64,000 bases of DNA from Scytonema sp045865695 (GTDB lineage Bacteria; Cyanobacteriota; Cyanobacteriia; Cyanobacteriales; Nostocaceae): the NCBI RefSeq assembly GCF_045865695.1, contig NZ_BAACAP010000214.1, forward strand, positions 1 through 64,000. Direction: 5' to 3'. A program made the position numbers and the translations under genes. Of the stretch, positions 26,387 to 33,998 are shown piece by piece. Position 1 is the stretch's first letter, and every line of letters begins with the position of its first letter. The notes beneath the pieces were generated by a model, which was not told the DNA's origin, ran no database searches, and saw nothing but the letters and a program-made list of their open reading frames with translations.

Positions 26387-27718
26387 ATGCATTCTTTTTA
26401 TAAGTTTGGAGTCTTACTCCTGTGCGCTATAATTGCTGTTTGTTTGCTGCTTCCAATTCCTCTTGCAACAGCGCAAACCTCCTCATTCACGCCGGACGCC
26501 CCACCGGGTCAGCCCAGTGCGGATGTCGCCAACACGCGATATACGACACGTCTGTTTGGTCGTACACCTGCTGAAGTGGCCGTCTCCGTAACGCGACACG
26601 CATTCACCGCAGCTATGCCTGTGAGCGACCCCAAGACGAAGAATGGTCAGAGCGATCGTCCTTGGTCTGTCATTCTTATTACCCCAGACGATCCCGTTGC
26701 CGCTATCAGCGCTGCCGAATTGATCCAATTTCCCAATAACGCCCCGATCCTCTTCGTTGACGAGTCCGGCATTCCGGCAGTTACCCTTGAAGAGTTGCAA
26801 CGTCTTTCTCCGGTGGGAGTGGAACGTGCTGATGGCGTGCAAGCTTTCGTCATCGGCGCAGCTGCATCTCCCAACGTACTCAACCAACTCCAGCAGATTG
26901 GACTAAAAACGCGCAGCATCACAGCACGGGATAACTACGCACTCGCCAACCAGATCGACACGATCTACGGGCAGATCCACTCTCCTGATACGGGAGTACC
27001 GACGATGATGAACTCTGTTAAGAACGGCAATGGCATCATGGATGTCTTCATTGGAAGTACGGATGCACCCTTGCTCATGCTGCCTATCGCGGAGTGGGCA
27101 TCCCACTTGCCATCAGGCATTCTTTGGATTGACAGCAAGACGGATAAGCTGCCGCGACCAACTGTAGAGGCACTCTCTCGGCGCAAAGGGAAAGCGATGA
27201 TTTATGTGATGGGCGGTTCAGAACAGGTTTCACCAGCTTTAATCAAAGAACTGTCGCAATATGGCTCCGTTGCTCGCGTTACTAACGACGATCAAGTCTT
27301 ATCAAATGCTCCCCTTACTCCTAATCCGGTAACGGTAAGCGTTGTTTTCGCACGTATGTGGGACCCAACTGGCTTGGTTGGCTGGAACATGGTGGGGGCG
27401 GGTCACGGCTTCACCATAGTCAACAGCAATGATTGGCAGTCCGCCGTTGCTGCAGCCATACTCTCTAGTCGCGGCTTTCACGCCGCGTTGTTACTTACCG
27501 ACAATGCACAACATCTTTCTAAGCCAGTTGCAGATTACCTAGACCTTGTGCGCCCAACTTTTACTGTGACACCCGCCGAAGGTCCCTATAACAGGCTGTA
27601 CGTCATTGGTGATTACTCTAATATCTCTTGGATGGAACAGGTGGAAATGAACAGTTCGCAGGAAATAGCAAACCGTCATGATGCCCCCAATGGCAGTACT
27701 TACTTATCACCACCATGA
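26387..27718 (+). CDS. Secreted protein with cell-wall-binding-repeat-2-like domains
   Basis: About 443 residues from ATG 26387 (GTG 26372 adds five). A signal peptide (FGVLLLCAIIAVCLLLPIPL, then ATA-Q) directs export. The mature part has the pattern of putative cell-wall-binding repeat 2: WSVILITPDDPVAAISAAEL, APILFVDESGIPAVTLEELQ, FVIGAAASPNVLNQLQQIG, KAMIYVMGGSEQVSPALIKE. These are alternating 'available-name/slot' Rossmann-like units. The family is best known from Gram-positive surface proteins, so in a cyanobacterium a periplasmic role is possible but undefined. It precedes the molybdenum hydroxylase genes on the same strand. Confidence 0.78.
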   Translation: MHSFYKFGVLLLCAIIAVCLLLPIPLATAQTSSFTPDAPPGQPSADVANTRYTTRLFGRTPAEVAVSVTRHAFTAAMPVSDPKTKNGQSDRPWSVILITPDDPVAAISAAELIQFPNNAPILFVDESGIPAVTLEELQRLSPVGVERADGVQAFVIGAAASPNVLNQLQQIGLKTRSITARDNYALANQIDTIYGQIHSPDTGVPTMMNSVKNGNGIMDVFIGSTDAPLLMLPIAEWASHLPSGILWIDSKTDKLPRPTVEALSRRKGKAMIYVMGGSEQVSPALIKELSQYGSVARVTNDDQVLSNAPLTPNPVTVSVVFARMWDPTGLVGWNMVGAGHGFTIVNSNDWQSAVAAAILSSRGFHAALLLTDNAQHLSKPVADYLDLVRPTFTVTPAEGPYNRLYVIGDYSNISWMEQVEMNSSQEIANRHDAPNGSTYLSPP

Positions 27719-27935
27719 GTTAAAAGAATTCGGACTTTAGAATTGAATAGGAAAAGTCCGATAACTGGGGCATTACCTACTAATGCCAGATGAGGAATTG
27801 CTTCAGTACTTTTTAATCTCAATTCTGGTGGGCTACTTTGTTTCCTTAAGTTTCCTGCGGTTGCTCTGGATGCCTATGCTACAACATAACCTTGCTGCTT
27901 GCTGCCCTTGTAGATGAGATTATCTAGGAGTTTCT
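27719..27935. other. Intergenic region with diverged element copy C
   Basis: About 27730-27835 (AAAAGTCCGATAACTGGGGC, ATTACCTACTAATGCCAGAT, GAGGAATTGCTTCAGTACTT, TTTAATCTCAATTCTGGTGGGC) is similar to copies A and B. It sits directly upstream of the 2Fe-2S subunit gene, so it probably includes the operon promoter. Confidence 0.5.
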
Positions 27936-28469
27936 ATGAACAAGAAATTAGAAGCTAGACTAGCTGATATTTCGGCTTCGTTGCCTTCAAAGAGTCTAAT
28001 TACTCTAAAAATTAATGGCGCAGAAAAACAAATGAAGATCGCGCCTTGGACAACTTTGCTCGACGCTCTGCGCGAGTATCTTGATTTAACCGGGACGAAA
28101 AAAGGATGCGACCACGGACAGTGCGGAGCTTGCACAGTCTTGGTAAATGGCAAACGCATCAATTCGTGTCTGACTTTGGCCATCATGAAAGACGGTGCGG
28201 AGGTGACAACAATTGAAGGGCTTGCTGAAGGAGAAGCGCTTCATCCTTTACAACAAGCTTTTGTCGAACACGACGCTTTTCAATGCGGGTATTGCACGCC
28301 CGGTCAGATTTGTTCCGCCGTTGGTTTGATAGCTGAGGGCAGAGCAGAAACAGCAGATGACATCCGCGAGTTAATGAGCGGTAATATCTGTCGTTGCGGT
28401 GCTTATTCAAACATAGTTGCGGCGATTGAACAGGTGATGCTCCCAAGTAAAAGGAGTGTAGAACAGTGA
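27936..28469 (+). CDS. Molybdenum hydroxylase 2Fe-2S subunit (YagT/PaoA-like)
   Basis: A 177-residue electron-transfer subunit of a xanthine-dehydrogenase/aldehyde-oxidoreductase complex. A plant-type 2Fe-2S centre is bound by GCDHGQCGACTVLVNGKRIN and a following Cys. The second cluster sits in the helical domain, CGYCTPGQ...GNICRCGAY. Unlike E. coli PaoA there is no Tat signal, only a short polar N-terminal extension, so the complex is predicted to be cytoplasmic. ATG 27936 is preceded by TAGGAG. The stop overlaps the next gene's GTG. Confidence 0.94.
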   Translation: MNKKLEARLADISASLPSKSLITLKINGAEKQMKIAPWTTLLDALREYLDLTGTKKGCDHGQCGACTVLVNGKRINSCLTLAIMKDGAEVTTIEGLAEGEALHPLQQAFVEHDAFQCGYCTPGQICSAVGLIAEGRAETADDIRELMSGNICRCGAYSNIVAAIEQVMLPSKRSVEQ

Positions 28470-29455
28470 AAAGTTTTTCATACACAAAATCTGACAGCGT
28501 GGTTCTAGCCGTGAATGAGATCGCTGGGGACAACGCAGCAAAATTTATCGCAGGCGGCACCAATCTGATTGATTTGATGAAGGAAAATGTTGCACGTCCG
28601 AGGCGATTGATAGATATTACGCGCTTGCCTTTGGACAAAATTGAAGACACCGAAGATGGCGGTTTACGACTCGGCGCACTCGTGACAAATGCCGACACCG
28701 CCTACAACGAACAAGTCGAAAAACGTTACCCACTTCTATCAAAAGCAATTTTAGCAGGTGCATCACCGCAACTCCGCAACATGGCAACAACGGGCGGAAA
28801 TCTTTTGCAAAGAACGCGCTGTTATTACTTCTATGATACGGCGACGCCCTGCAATAAACGCGAACCCGGAACAGGCTGCCCTGCAATCAACGGTTACAAC
28901 CGCATTCACGCGATTTTAGGCACGAGCGAACAATGTATCGCCACCCATCCGTCAGATATGTGCGTTGCACTTGCTGCGCTTGAAGCGATCGTTCGCGTTA
29001 CAGGGAACAATGGTGAACGTATAATACCGTTTGCCGAATTCCATCGTTTACCGGGTGACACGCCGCAGATTGACACTAATTTGCAGGCGGACGAAATCAT
29101 TACGGCGGTTGATTTGCCCACAAAAGGCTTTGCCAAAAATTACACTTATCTGAAACTCCGCGATCGCACATCCTATGCATTCGCGCTTGTGTCAGTAGCA
29201 GCTGCGTTAGAAATGGACGGTGACGAAATCAAAGAAGCACGTCTCGCCCTTGGCGGTGTGGCGCATAAGCCTTGGCGCAACACAGAAGCCGAAGCAATGC
29301 TCAAAGGTAAAAGTGCCACTAGGGAAAACTTTCAAACAGTTGCCGAAGCAATCGTGCGGGATGCAAAAGGCTTTGGTCACAACACTTTCAAAATTGAATT
29401 GGCGAAACGTGCGATCGTTCATGCTTTAAAGCAAGCCGCAGAAATGGAGCAATGA
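28466..29455 (+). CDS. Molybdenum hydroxylase FAD subunit (YagS/PaoB-like)
   Basis: A 329-residue FAD-binding subunit that passes electrons from the 2Fe-2S subunit to the acceptor. The FAD motifs are KFIAGGTNLIDLMK and ATTGGNLLQRTRCYYFYD. The extra Cys-rich stretch (RCYYFYDTATPCNKREPGTGC...EQC) corresponds to the additional 4Fe-4S site seen in PaoB and 4-hydroxybenzoyl-CoA reductase subunits (family knowledge). GTG 28466 overlaps the upstream stop, and an AGGAG lies about 10 bases before it. One base separates its stop from the next ATG. Confidence 0.93.
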   Translation: MKSFSYTKSDSVVLAVNEIAGDNAAKFIAGGTNLIDLMKENVARPRRLIDITRLPLDKIEDTEDGGLRLGALVTNADTAYNEQVEKRYPLLSKAILAGASPQLRNMATTGGNLLQRTRCYYFYDTATPCNKREPGTGCPAINGYNRIHAILGTSEQCIATHPSDMCVALAALEAIVRVTGNNGERIIPFAEFHRLPGDTPQIDTNLQADEIITAVDLPTKGFAKNYTYLKLRDRTSYAFALVSVAAALEMDGDEIKEARLALGGVAHKPWRNTEAEAMLKGKSATRENFQTVAEAIVRDAKGFGHNTFKIELAKRAIVHALKQAAEMEQ

Positions 29456-29456
29456 T

Positions 29457-31682
29457 ATGAGTACAAGCTATATCGGACAACCGACGAGCCGCGTTGACGG
29501 TCACGCCAAAGTAACCGGGGAAGCAAAATACGCCGCTGAATTCAATGTTCCCAATCTCACTTACGGCTACGTCGTTTCCAGCGAGATTGCCAAAGGGAGA
29601 ATTACGAAAATTGACGCAAGCGACGCGCTCAACCTTGAAGGCGTGTTGCAAGTGTTCACCCACGAAAATGCGCCAGGTACCGCATGGTTTGACCAAAGTT
29701 ATAAGGACGAAACTGCACCGCCTGGTTCACCATTTCGCCCGCTTCATGAGGACAAAATTAGGTATAGCGGACAACCTGTTGCGCTTGTCGTTGCCGAAAC
29801 CTTTGAATTGGCGCGTTACGCAGCGACGCTCGTCCAAATCGAGTATTCACTTGAAGAGCATATTACTAATTTGGATGCAAAGCGCGAAGAAGCCTACAAA
29901 CCACAAATGAGATCGGGTACCCCACCGCCGTCAAAACCACGTGGTAACTCTGAAAAAGCATTCGCCAACGCTGCCACGCAACACGAAGCTGAATATGCTT
30001 CCCCAGTTGAACATCACAATCCAATGGAGTCCTTCGCGACCACCGTTGTCTGGGAAGATGACGGTAAAATAACTGTCTATGACAAAACACAAGGTGCGCC
30101 AAACAGTCATCAATACGTCTGCAAGGTTTTTGGGTATTCCAAAGAGGATGTGCGCGTCATCTCACCCTATGTCGGTGGGGCATTCGGTTCGGGTTTGCGT
30201 CCCCAGTATCAATTATTTTTAGCGGTGATGGCAGCGCGTGCACTCAAACGATCGGTTAGAGTATCGCTGACGCGCCAACAAATGTTTACCTTTGGTCATC
30301 GTCCCAACACTGTGCAGAAAATTGCGCTTGGCGCAGCGCCCGACGGCACCCTCGAAGCCCTCATTCACGAAGCGATCGCAGAGACTTCGCAGTTTGAAGA
30401 TTTTACCGAAAACGTCGTCAATTGGTCGGGTGTGCTCTACCAGTGCGATAACGTCAAGCTCGATTACAAACTAACAAAGCTTGACCTTTACACGCCGATG
30501 GATATGCGTGCGCCTGGGGCTGTGTTAGGTGTGTACGCGATCGAGTGTGCAATGGACGAACTAGCCTACAAACTCGGTATCGACCCGCTCGAACTGCGTC
30601 TGAAAAACTACGCTGAGAAAGACCTAAACGAAGACAAGCCTTTTTCGAGTAAAGAACTGCGCGAATGTTACCGACAAGGCGCAGAGAAATTCGGATGGGC
30701 GAAGCGAAATCCCGAACCGCGTTCCATGCGTGAAGGTGATAATTCGATCGGCTGGGGCTTGGCGACAGGCATTTGGCAGGCAGAACAACAAAAAGCAAGT
30801 GCGAAAGCCATTTTGTCTCCCGATGGCAAACTCACAGTCAGTAGCGCGACGGCTGATATTGGCACCGGAACGTACACGATTATGACGCAAATCGCTGCCG
30901 AAACCCTTGGTTTGCCGATTGAGGACGTGACATTTAAACTTGGCGATTCATCATTGCCGGAAGCGCCTATCGAAGGCGGTTCGTGGACGGCATCTTCAGT
31001 TGGCTCGGCGGTCAAAGTTGTCTGCAATAAGGTACGCGAAAAGTTATTCAAACTCGCGCAAAAGATGGACAATTCAACCCTCGCCAATGCGAAATTAGAA
31101 GACGTAACTTTCGCAGACAGGCAAATCAGATTGAGCCACGATCCAACACGCGCTGTTTCAATTACCGCAGCGATGCAAAATGGCGAAGTCAACAGCATTG
31201 AAGAAGAAACTACCGCTAAACCTAACTCCTCAAAGCAAAATCAATACACGCGGAATTCTCATTCGGCAGTGTTCTGTGAAGTGAAGGTTGACGAAGAGTT
31301 AGGCACGATTCAGGTCACACGCGTCGTCAGTGCGATCGCTGGCGGGCGCATCTTGAATCCTAAAACGGCGCGAAGTCAGATTCTCGGCGCGGTTGTTTGG
31401 GGCATCGGCATGGCGTTGCAAGAACAGAGCGTAATTGACCAAGACTTCGGACGTTTCATGAACCACAATCTGGCGGAGTACCACGTTCCTGTCAACGCCG
31501 ACGTGCATGATATTGACGTTATTTTCGTGCCAGAAGATGACTCAATTGTCAATCCTCTCGGTGCCAAAGGCTTGGGCGAAATCGGCATCGTTGGTGTGGC
31601 GGCGGCGATCGCCAACGCAGTTTTTCACGCGACTGGTAAACGTATTAGAGAGTTGCCGATTACGCTGGACAAGTTGCTATGA
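29457..31682 (+). CDS. Molybdenum hydroxylase catalytic (MCD-molybdopterin) subunit (YagR/PaoC-like)
   Basis: A 741-residue large subunit that hydroxylates an aldehyde or N-heterocycle. The N-terminal ald_Xan_dh_C a/b-hammerhead starts GQPTSRVDGHAKVTGEAKYA. Molybdopterin contacts include GGAFGSGLRPQYQ and the DMRAPG segment. The general-base Glu is in GAKGLGEIGIVG near the C-terminus. Together with the preceding two genes it forms a complete three-subunit operon with almost no spacing. The substrate cannot be told from sequence; aromatic aldehydes are the known substrates of PaoABC. No XdhC-like maturation gene is beside it. Confidence 0.94.
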   Translation: MSTSYIGQPTSRVDGHAKVTGEAKYAAEFNVPNLTYGYVVSSEIAKGRITKIDASDALNLEGVLQVFTHENAPGTAWFDQSYKDETAPPGSPFRPLHEDKIRYSGQPVALVVAETFELARYAATLVQIEYSLEEHITNLDAKREEAYKPQMRSGTPPPSKPRGNSEKAFANAATQHEAEYASPVEHHNPMESFATTVVWEDDGKITVYDKTQGAPNSHQYVCKVFGYSKEDVRVISPYVGGAFGSGLRPQYQLFLAVMAARALKRSVRVSLTRQQMFTFGHRPNTVQKIALGAAPDGTLEALIHEAIAETSQFEDFTENVVNWSGVLYQCDNVKLDYKLTKLDLYTPMDMRAPGAVLGVYAIECAMDELAYKLGIDPLELRLKNYAEKDLNEDKPFSSKELRECYRQGAEKFGWAKRNPEPRSMREGDNSIGWGLATGIWQAEQQKASAKAILSPDGKLTVSSATADIGTGTYTIMTQIAAETLGLPIEDVTFKLGDSSLPEAPIEGGSWTASSVGSAVKVVCNKVREKLFKLAQKMDNSTLANAKLEDVTFADRQIRLSHDPTRAVSITAAMQNGEVNSIEEETTAKPNSSKQNQYTRNSHSAVFCEVKVDEELGTIQVTRVVSAIAGGRILNPKTARSQILGAVVWGIGMALQEQSVIDQDFGRFMNHNLAEYHVPVNADVHDIDVIFVPEDDSIVNPLGAKGLGEIGIVGVAAAIANAVFHATGKRIRELPITLDKLL

Positions 31683-31788
31683 GCGAGTCAGCGTGAGGTG
31701 TGAAGTGCTGAGCGTTGCAATAGAGTGGTGATTATTTTGTTGGTAGTGGATTCCAATTGGAGTACGTAGCTGAAATCAGGAGATATGA

Positions 31789-32045
31789 ATGTCAGACGAA
31801 AAGATCGACTCTGTATTGGACGGAAACGGGGAATTAGCCTCAAACGAAAGACAGACGGCGCGGAAAGCCCATCAGGAGCGCAAATTCTTCGGCGCGATCG
31901 CGGTGACAATAGTAACAACCACCTTCGCTCTGTTTCTGGTGTTGATTCTGCCGATACGCCGGAACTCGTTATGCAGCACCTTAACATCAGTAAAGAGACG
32001 CTCGACGCGATTCCGAAAGCTAAGCTCGAAATTTTACCTGAATAG
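31789..32045 (+). pseudogene. Small membrane-protein gene with probable frameshift
   Basis: Frame 1 (MSDEKIDSVLDGNGELASNE..., then IAVTIVTTTFALFLVLI) looks like a tail-anchored N-terminal half with one membrane helix. Around 31945-31960 coding character jumps to a second frame, reading DTPELVMQHLNISKETLDAI and ending PKAKLEILPE at 32045. Each frame alone continues into low-quality sequence. A one-base indel in a gene of about 85 codons is the simplest explanation. The family was not recognised. Confidence 0.5.
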
Positions 32046-32072
32046 AGCGCAGTTTGTTGAGAGGAATCGTTT

Positions 32073-32174
32073 CCCGGTCTATCTGCTTTTCCAGGTCAAT
32101 TTCTGACGAAAGACATTCTTCTAATAGGTGGAGCACTCTGGTCATTGGGAGAATCTTTGCGTGCAATGAAATAG
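32073..32174 (+). pseudogene. C-terminal remnant of a DoxX/DUF417-like membrane protein
   Basis: ESFPGLSAFPGQFLTKDILL, then IGGALWSLGESLRAMK and a stop, resemble the last helix of DoxX/YkgB-type membrane proteins (GQFLIKD...LGAALW). No upstream part survives. Confidence 0.55.
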
Positions 32175-32216
32175 CGATCGAGATGGCATTTATTACTACC
32201 CTGGAGACCTAAAGAA

Positions 32217-32708
32217 ATGAAACGAGAACCTCTAAGAGAGTCTTTAGCTACTATTCTACTGCCCCTTGCATTAATCTTTGGTTTGGTTCTACTTCTAAGT
32301 CTCAATGCCGGACAGGATAGTAGAGAAGCTGTAGCGAGCAGTCCATTGGAAGCATGGCTCAAGCTGATTGTTGGCTATTTAGCAGCTGGGACAGAAATTG
32401 CCGCTGCGGTAGTTATTGGTGGTGCAGTCATACGCGGGATTATTAAATATGTTCGCCAATTATTTTCACGATCCAAGCAGCATTTTAATGCGACAGAATC
32501 AATCCGCTTACAGTTGGGGCGAGTGCTGGCGTTGGGATTGGAATTTACTGTTGCTAGTGACATTCTTCGCACTGCTGTGGCACCTACGCGCCAGGATATT
32601 TTGAATTTGGGGGCAATTGTTCTACTGAGAACCTTGCTCAATTACTTCCTAGAGCGAGAAATTCAGCAGGGCGAACAGAGCCGCTTGGCAGAGCCAGAAC
32701 GTAGTTAA
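32217..32708 (+). CDS. DUF1622 family membrane protein
   Basis: A 163-residue protein with four hydrophobic segments (ATILLPLALIFGLVLLLSL, LKLIVGYLAAGTEIAAAVVI, LGLEFTVASDILRTAV, LGAIVLLRTLLNYFLEREI). The block RLQLGRVLALGLEFTVASDI matches DUF1622, a conserved family without known function. The longer N-terminus is unusual and adds one helix. It is separated by 9 bases from the HPP gene and probably co-transcribed with it. Confidence 0.88.
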   Translation: MKREPLRESLATILLPLALIFGLVLLLSLNAGQDSREAVASSPLEAWLKLIVGYLAAGTEIAAAVVIGGAVIRGIIKYVRQLFSRSKQHFNATESIRLQLGRVLALGLEFTVASDILRTAVAPTRQDILNLGAIVLLRTLLNYFLEREIQQGEQSRLAEPERS

Positions 32709-32717
32709 AAGGAAGTG

Positions 32718-33233
32718 ATGAGTCAGAAACGAAGCTTAAAACCTTTAGAGGGAGCGAATAGATCCCTCAGACAAAAACTAGATCTTAAGGGTGAGTTATT
32801 GCTGGCAGCTGCACCAACAGTAACTGTATTGGTGGTACTAGCGCTAGTAGAAGCGCTGACTCGGCAACGCCTTCTGTTCGCCTCCCTTGCCTCAAGTGCT
32901 TTTTTGATTTACCTTGACCCGCAGCACGGCACAAATACAGTCCGGACGTTGGTTCTCGCCCAAATGATGGCAGCAACTATTGGTTTGATTACGCACTTGC
33001 TTTTAGGTTCTGGGTATTTTTCGGGTGGAATTGCGATGGTAGTAACGATCGTGCTGATGATCCTGCTTGACGCCGTGCATCCCCCTGCAGTCCCCACTTC
33101 TTTGAGCTTTGCATTGCGTGCTGGCAACGAAAACAACCTGGTTTTGTTCGGTCTTGCGGTAGGTCTCACCGCTGTACTAGTTGTACTTGAGCGTTTTGCC
33201 TTGTGGCTGCTAGCACGCTATAGCAAATCCTAA
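32718..33233 (+). CDS. HPP-family membrane protein
   Basis: About 171 residues with four to five helices. The family motif is LLDAVHPPAVPTSLSFALRA, with FLIYLDPQHGTNTVRTLVLA upstream. Some HPP proteins of cyanobacteria and chloroplasts transport nitrite, but this one clusters with DUF1622, so its substrate is open. ATG 32718 is preferred to GTG 32715 because of AAAGGAAG spacing. A second, diverged HPP gene lies at 47361-47912. The 3' flank has an ATTACGA tandem repeat (33233-33258). Confidence 0.87.
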   Translation: MSQKRSLKPLEGANRSLRQKLDLKGELLLAAAPTVTVLVVLALVEALTRQRLLFASLASSAFLIYLDPQHGTNTVRTLVLAQMMAATIGLITHLLLGSGYFSGGIAMVVTIVLMILLDAVHPPAVPTSLSFALRAGNENNLVLFGLAVGLTAVLVVLERFALWLLARYSKS

Positions 33234-33318
33234 TTACGAATTACGAATTACGAATTATTCGGTTACTGGTGGCGGCGCTTAATTATGGTCAGGTTGCACC
33301 GCACCTAAACCGTAATAA

Positions 33319-33465
33319 CTAGAAGAGCATTCCCAACAGGATGCCGAAGGTACTAAAGCCTAATACTAGCCAAGTGACATAATCGCCGACGTGTCCGGTG
33401 TGAAGTTGGCGAAGTACGTTGATACCTGCAAGCATTGCATCAAAGGAAAATAAACGATGCCTAAA
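33319..33465 (-). pseudogene. C-terminal remnant of a NuoL/antiporter-like subunit
   Basis: The minus-strand frame reads FSFDAMLAGINVLRQLHTGH, then VGDYVTWLVLGFSTFGILLG and stops at 33319. The 'lq.GhvgDYvtWL..G' pattern is typical of the last helix of proton-translocating NADH-dehydrogenase L/hydrogenase-4 type subunits. The rest of the gene is absent, and the antitoxin gene now abuts it. Confidence 0.4.
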
Positions 33466-33850
33466 TAAGGCAACGATCGCGATCGAGTAGTTTAAGCGCA
33501 CTGGTGATTGCGCGACTAGGCAATAAGTCCCCAGCCTCGTATTTTTGAAATGCCTGTGGCTCACCACCAATCAGTTCTCCTGCTTGAGACTGTGTCAGTT
33601 GCAACTTTTTACGAATACGGCGAATTTCCTCCGGGTTAAGCAAACCCTCAACCCTCGCTTTCAAAAGGTTCAGCATTCTGTCAGATACCTTCATATCCTC
33701 ACTTGTATGGATGCTTTCGTCCGACTCATCACAATACCAACCCGGCATATCGAATGTAATACTCGACCCGCGATAAGTTAACGTCATAGGGCGGACATCG
33801 CGGCGCATTGAAGCCCCCGTCATTGGGCAAACCGGTGTGATGTCAGTCAT
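33461..33850 (-). CDS. mqsA: MqsA-family antitoxin / HTH regulator
   Basis: A 129-residue antitoxin. The N-terminal zinc-type domain has CPMTGASMRRD and GWYCDESDES (one Cys of the usual CxxC pairs is replaced by another arrangement, so zinc binding is uncertain). The C-terminal HTH_XRE runs RRIRKKLQLTQSQAGELIGG, then PQAFQKYEAGDLLPSRA. MqsA neutralises the mRNA endonuclease MqsR and represses its own operon. Here the toxin is reduced to a C-terminal piece just upstream, so the antitoxin is probably an orphan regulator. Confidence 0.87.
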   Translation of the reverse strand: MTDITPVCPMTGASMRRDVRPMTLTYRGSSITFDMPGWYCDESDESIHTSEDMKVSDRMLNLLKARVEGLLNPEEIRRIRKKLQLTQSQAGELIGGEPQAFQKYEAGDLLPSRAITSALKLLDRDRCLI

Positions 33851-33983
33851 TCTCCTTCTCCTTGAACGATAGCAATAGAAACTCTGTTACTGCGTCCGCT
33901 GTAAATTTGATATAAAGAACTCCAACCTCTGATGGAACATGGTACACGTCCTGCCAGATGCGATGGTCGGCATAGCTTGTCAT
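33843..33983 (-). pseudogene. mqsR: Truncated MqsR-type toxin
   Basis: Forty-six codons beginning MTSYADHRIWQDVYHVPSEV, then GVLYIKFTADAVTEFLLLSF, and ending KEKEND overlap the antitoxin start by 8 bases. This is the C-terminal half of an MqsR family RNase (normal length about 100 residues). The N-terminal strands are gone, replaced by the end of the NADH dehydrogenase gene only 15 bases upstream. The internal Met could start translation, but an active toxin is unlikely. Confidence 0.75.
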
Positions 33984-33998
33984 AGACAATAAAACTCA

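Noticed and set aside
30454..31198. Long minus-strand frames opposite the molybdenum hydroxylase large subunit
   Set aside because: Antisense shadows caused by GC-rich third positions; no motifs.
17849..32210. Prophage or integrative element
   Set aside because: No integrase, tRNA, attachment repeats or phage structural genes; mobility is inferred only from fragments.
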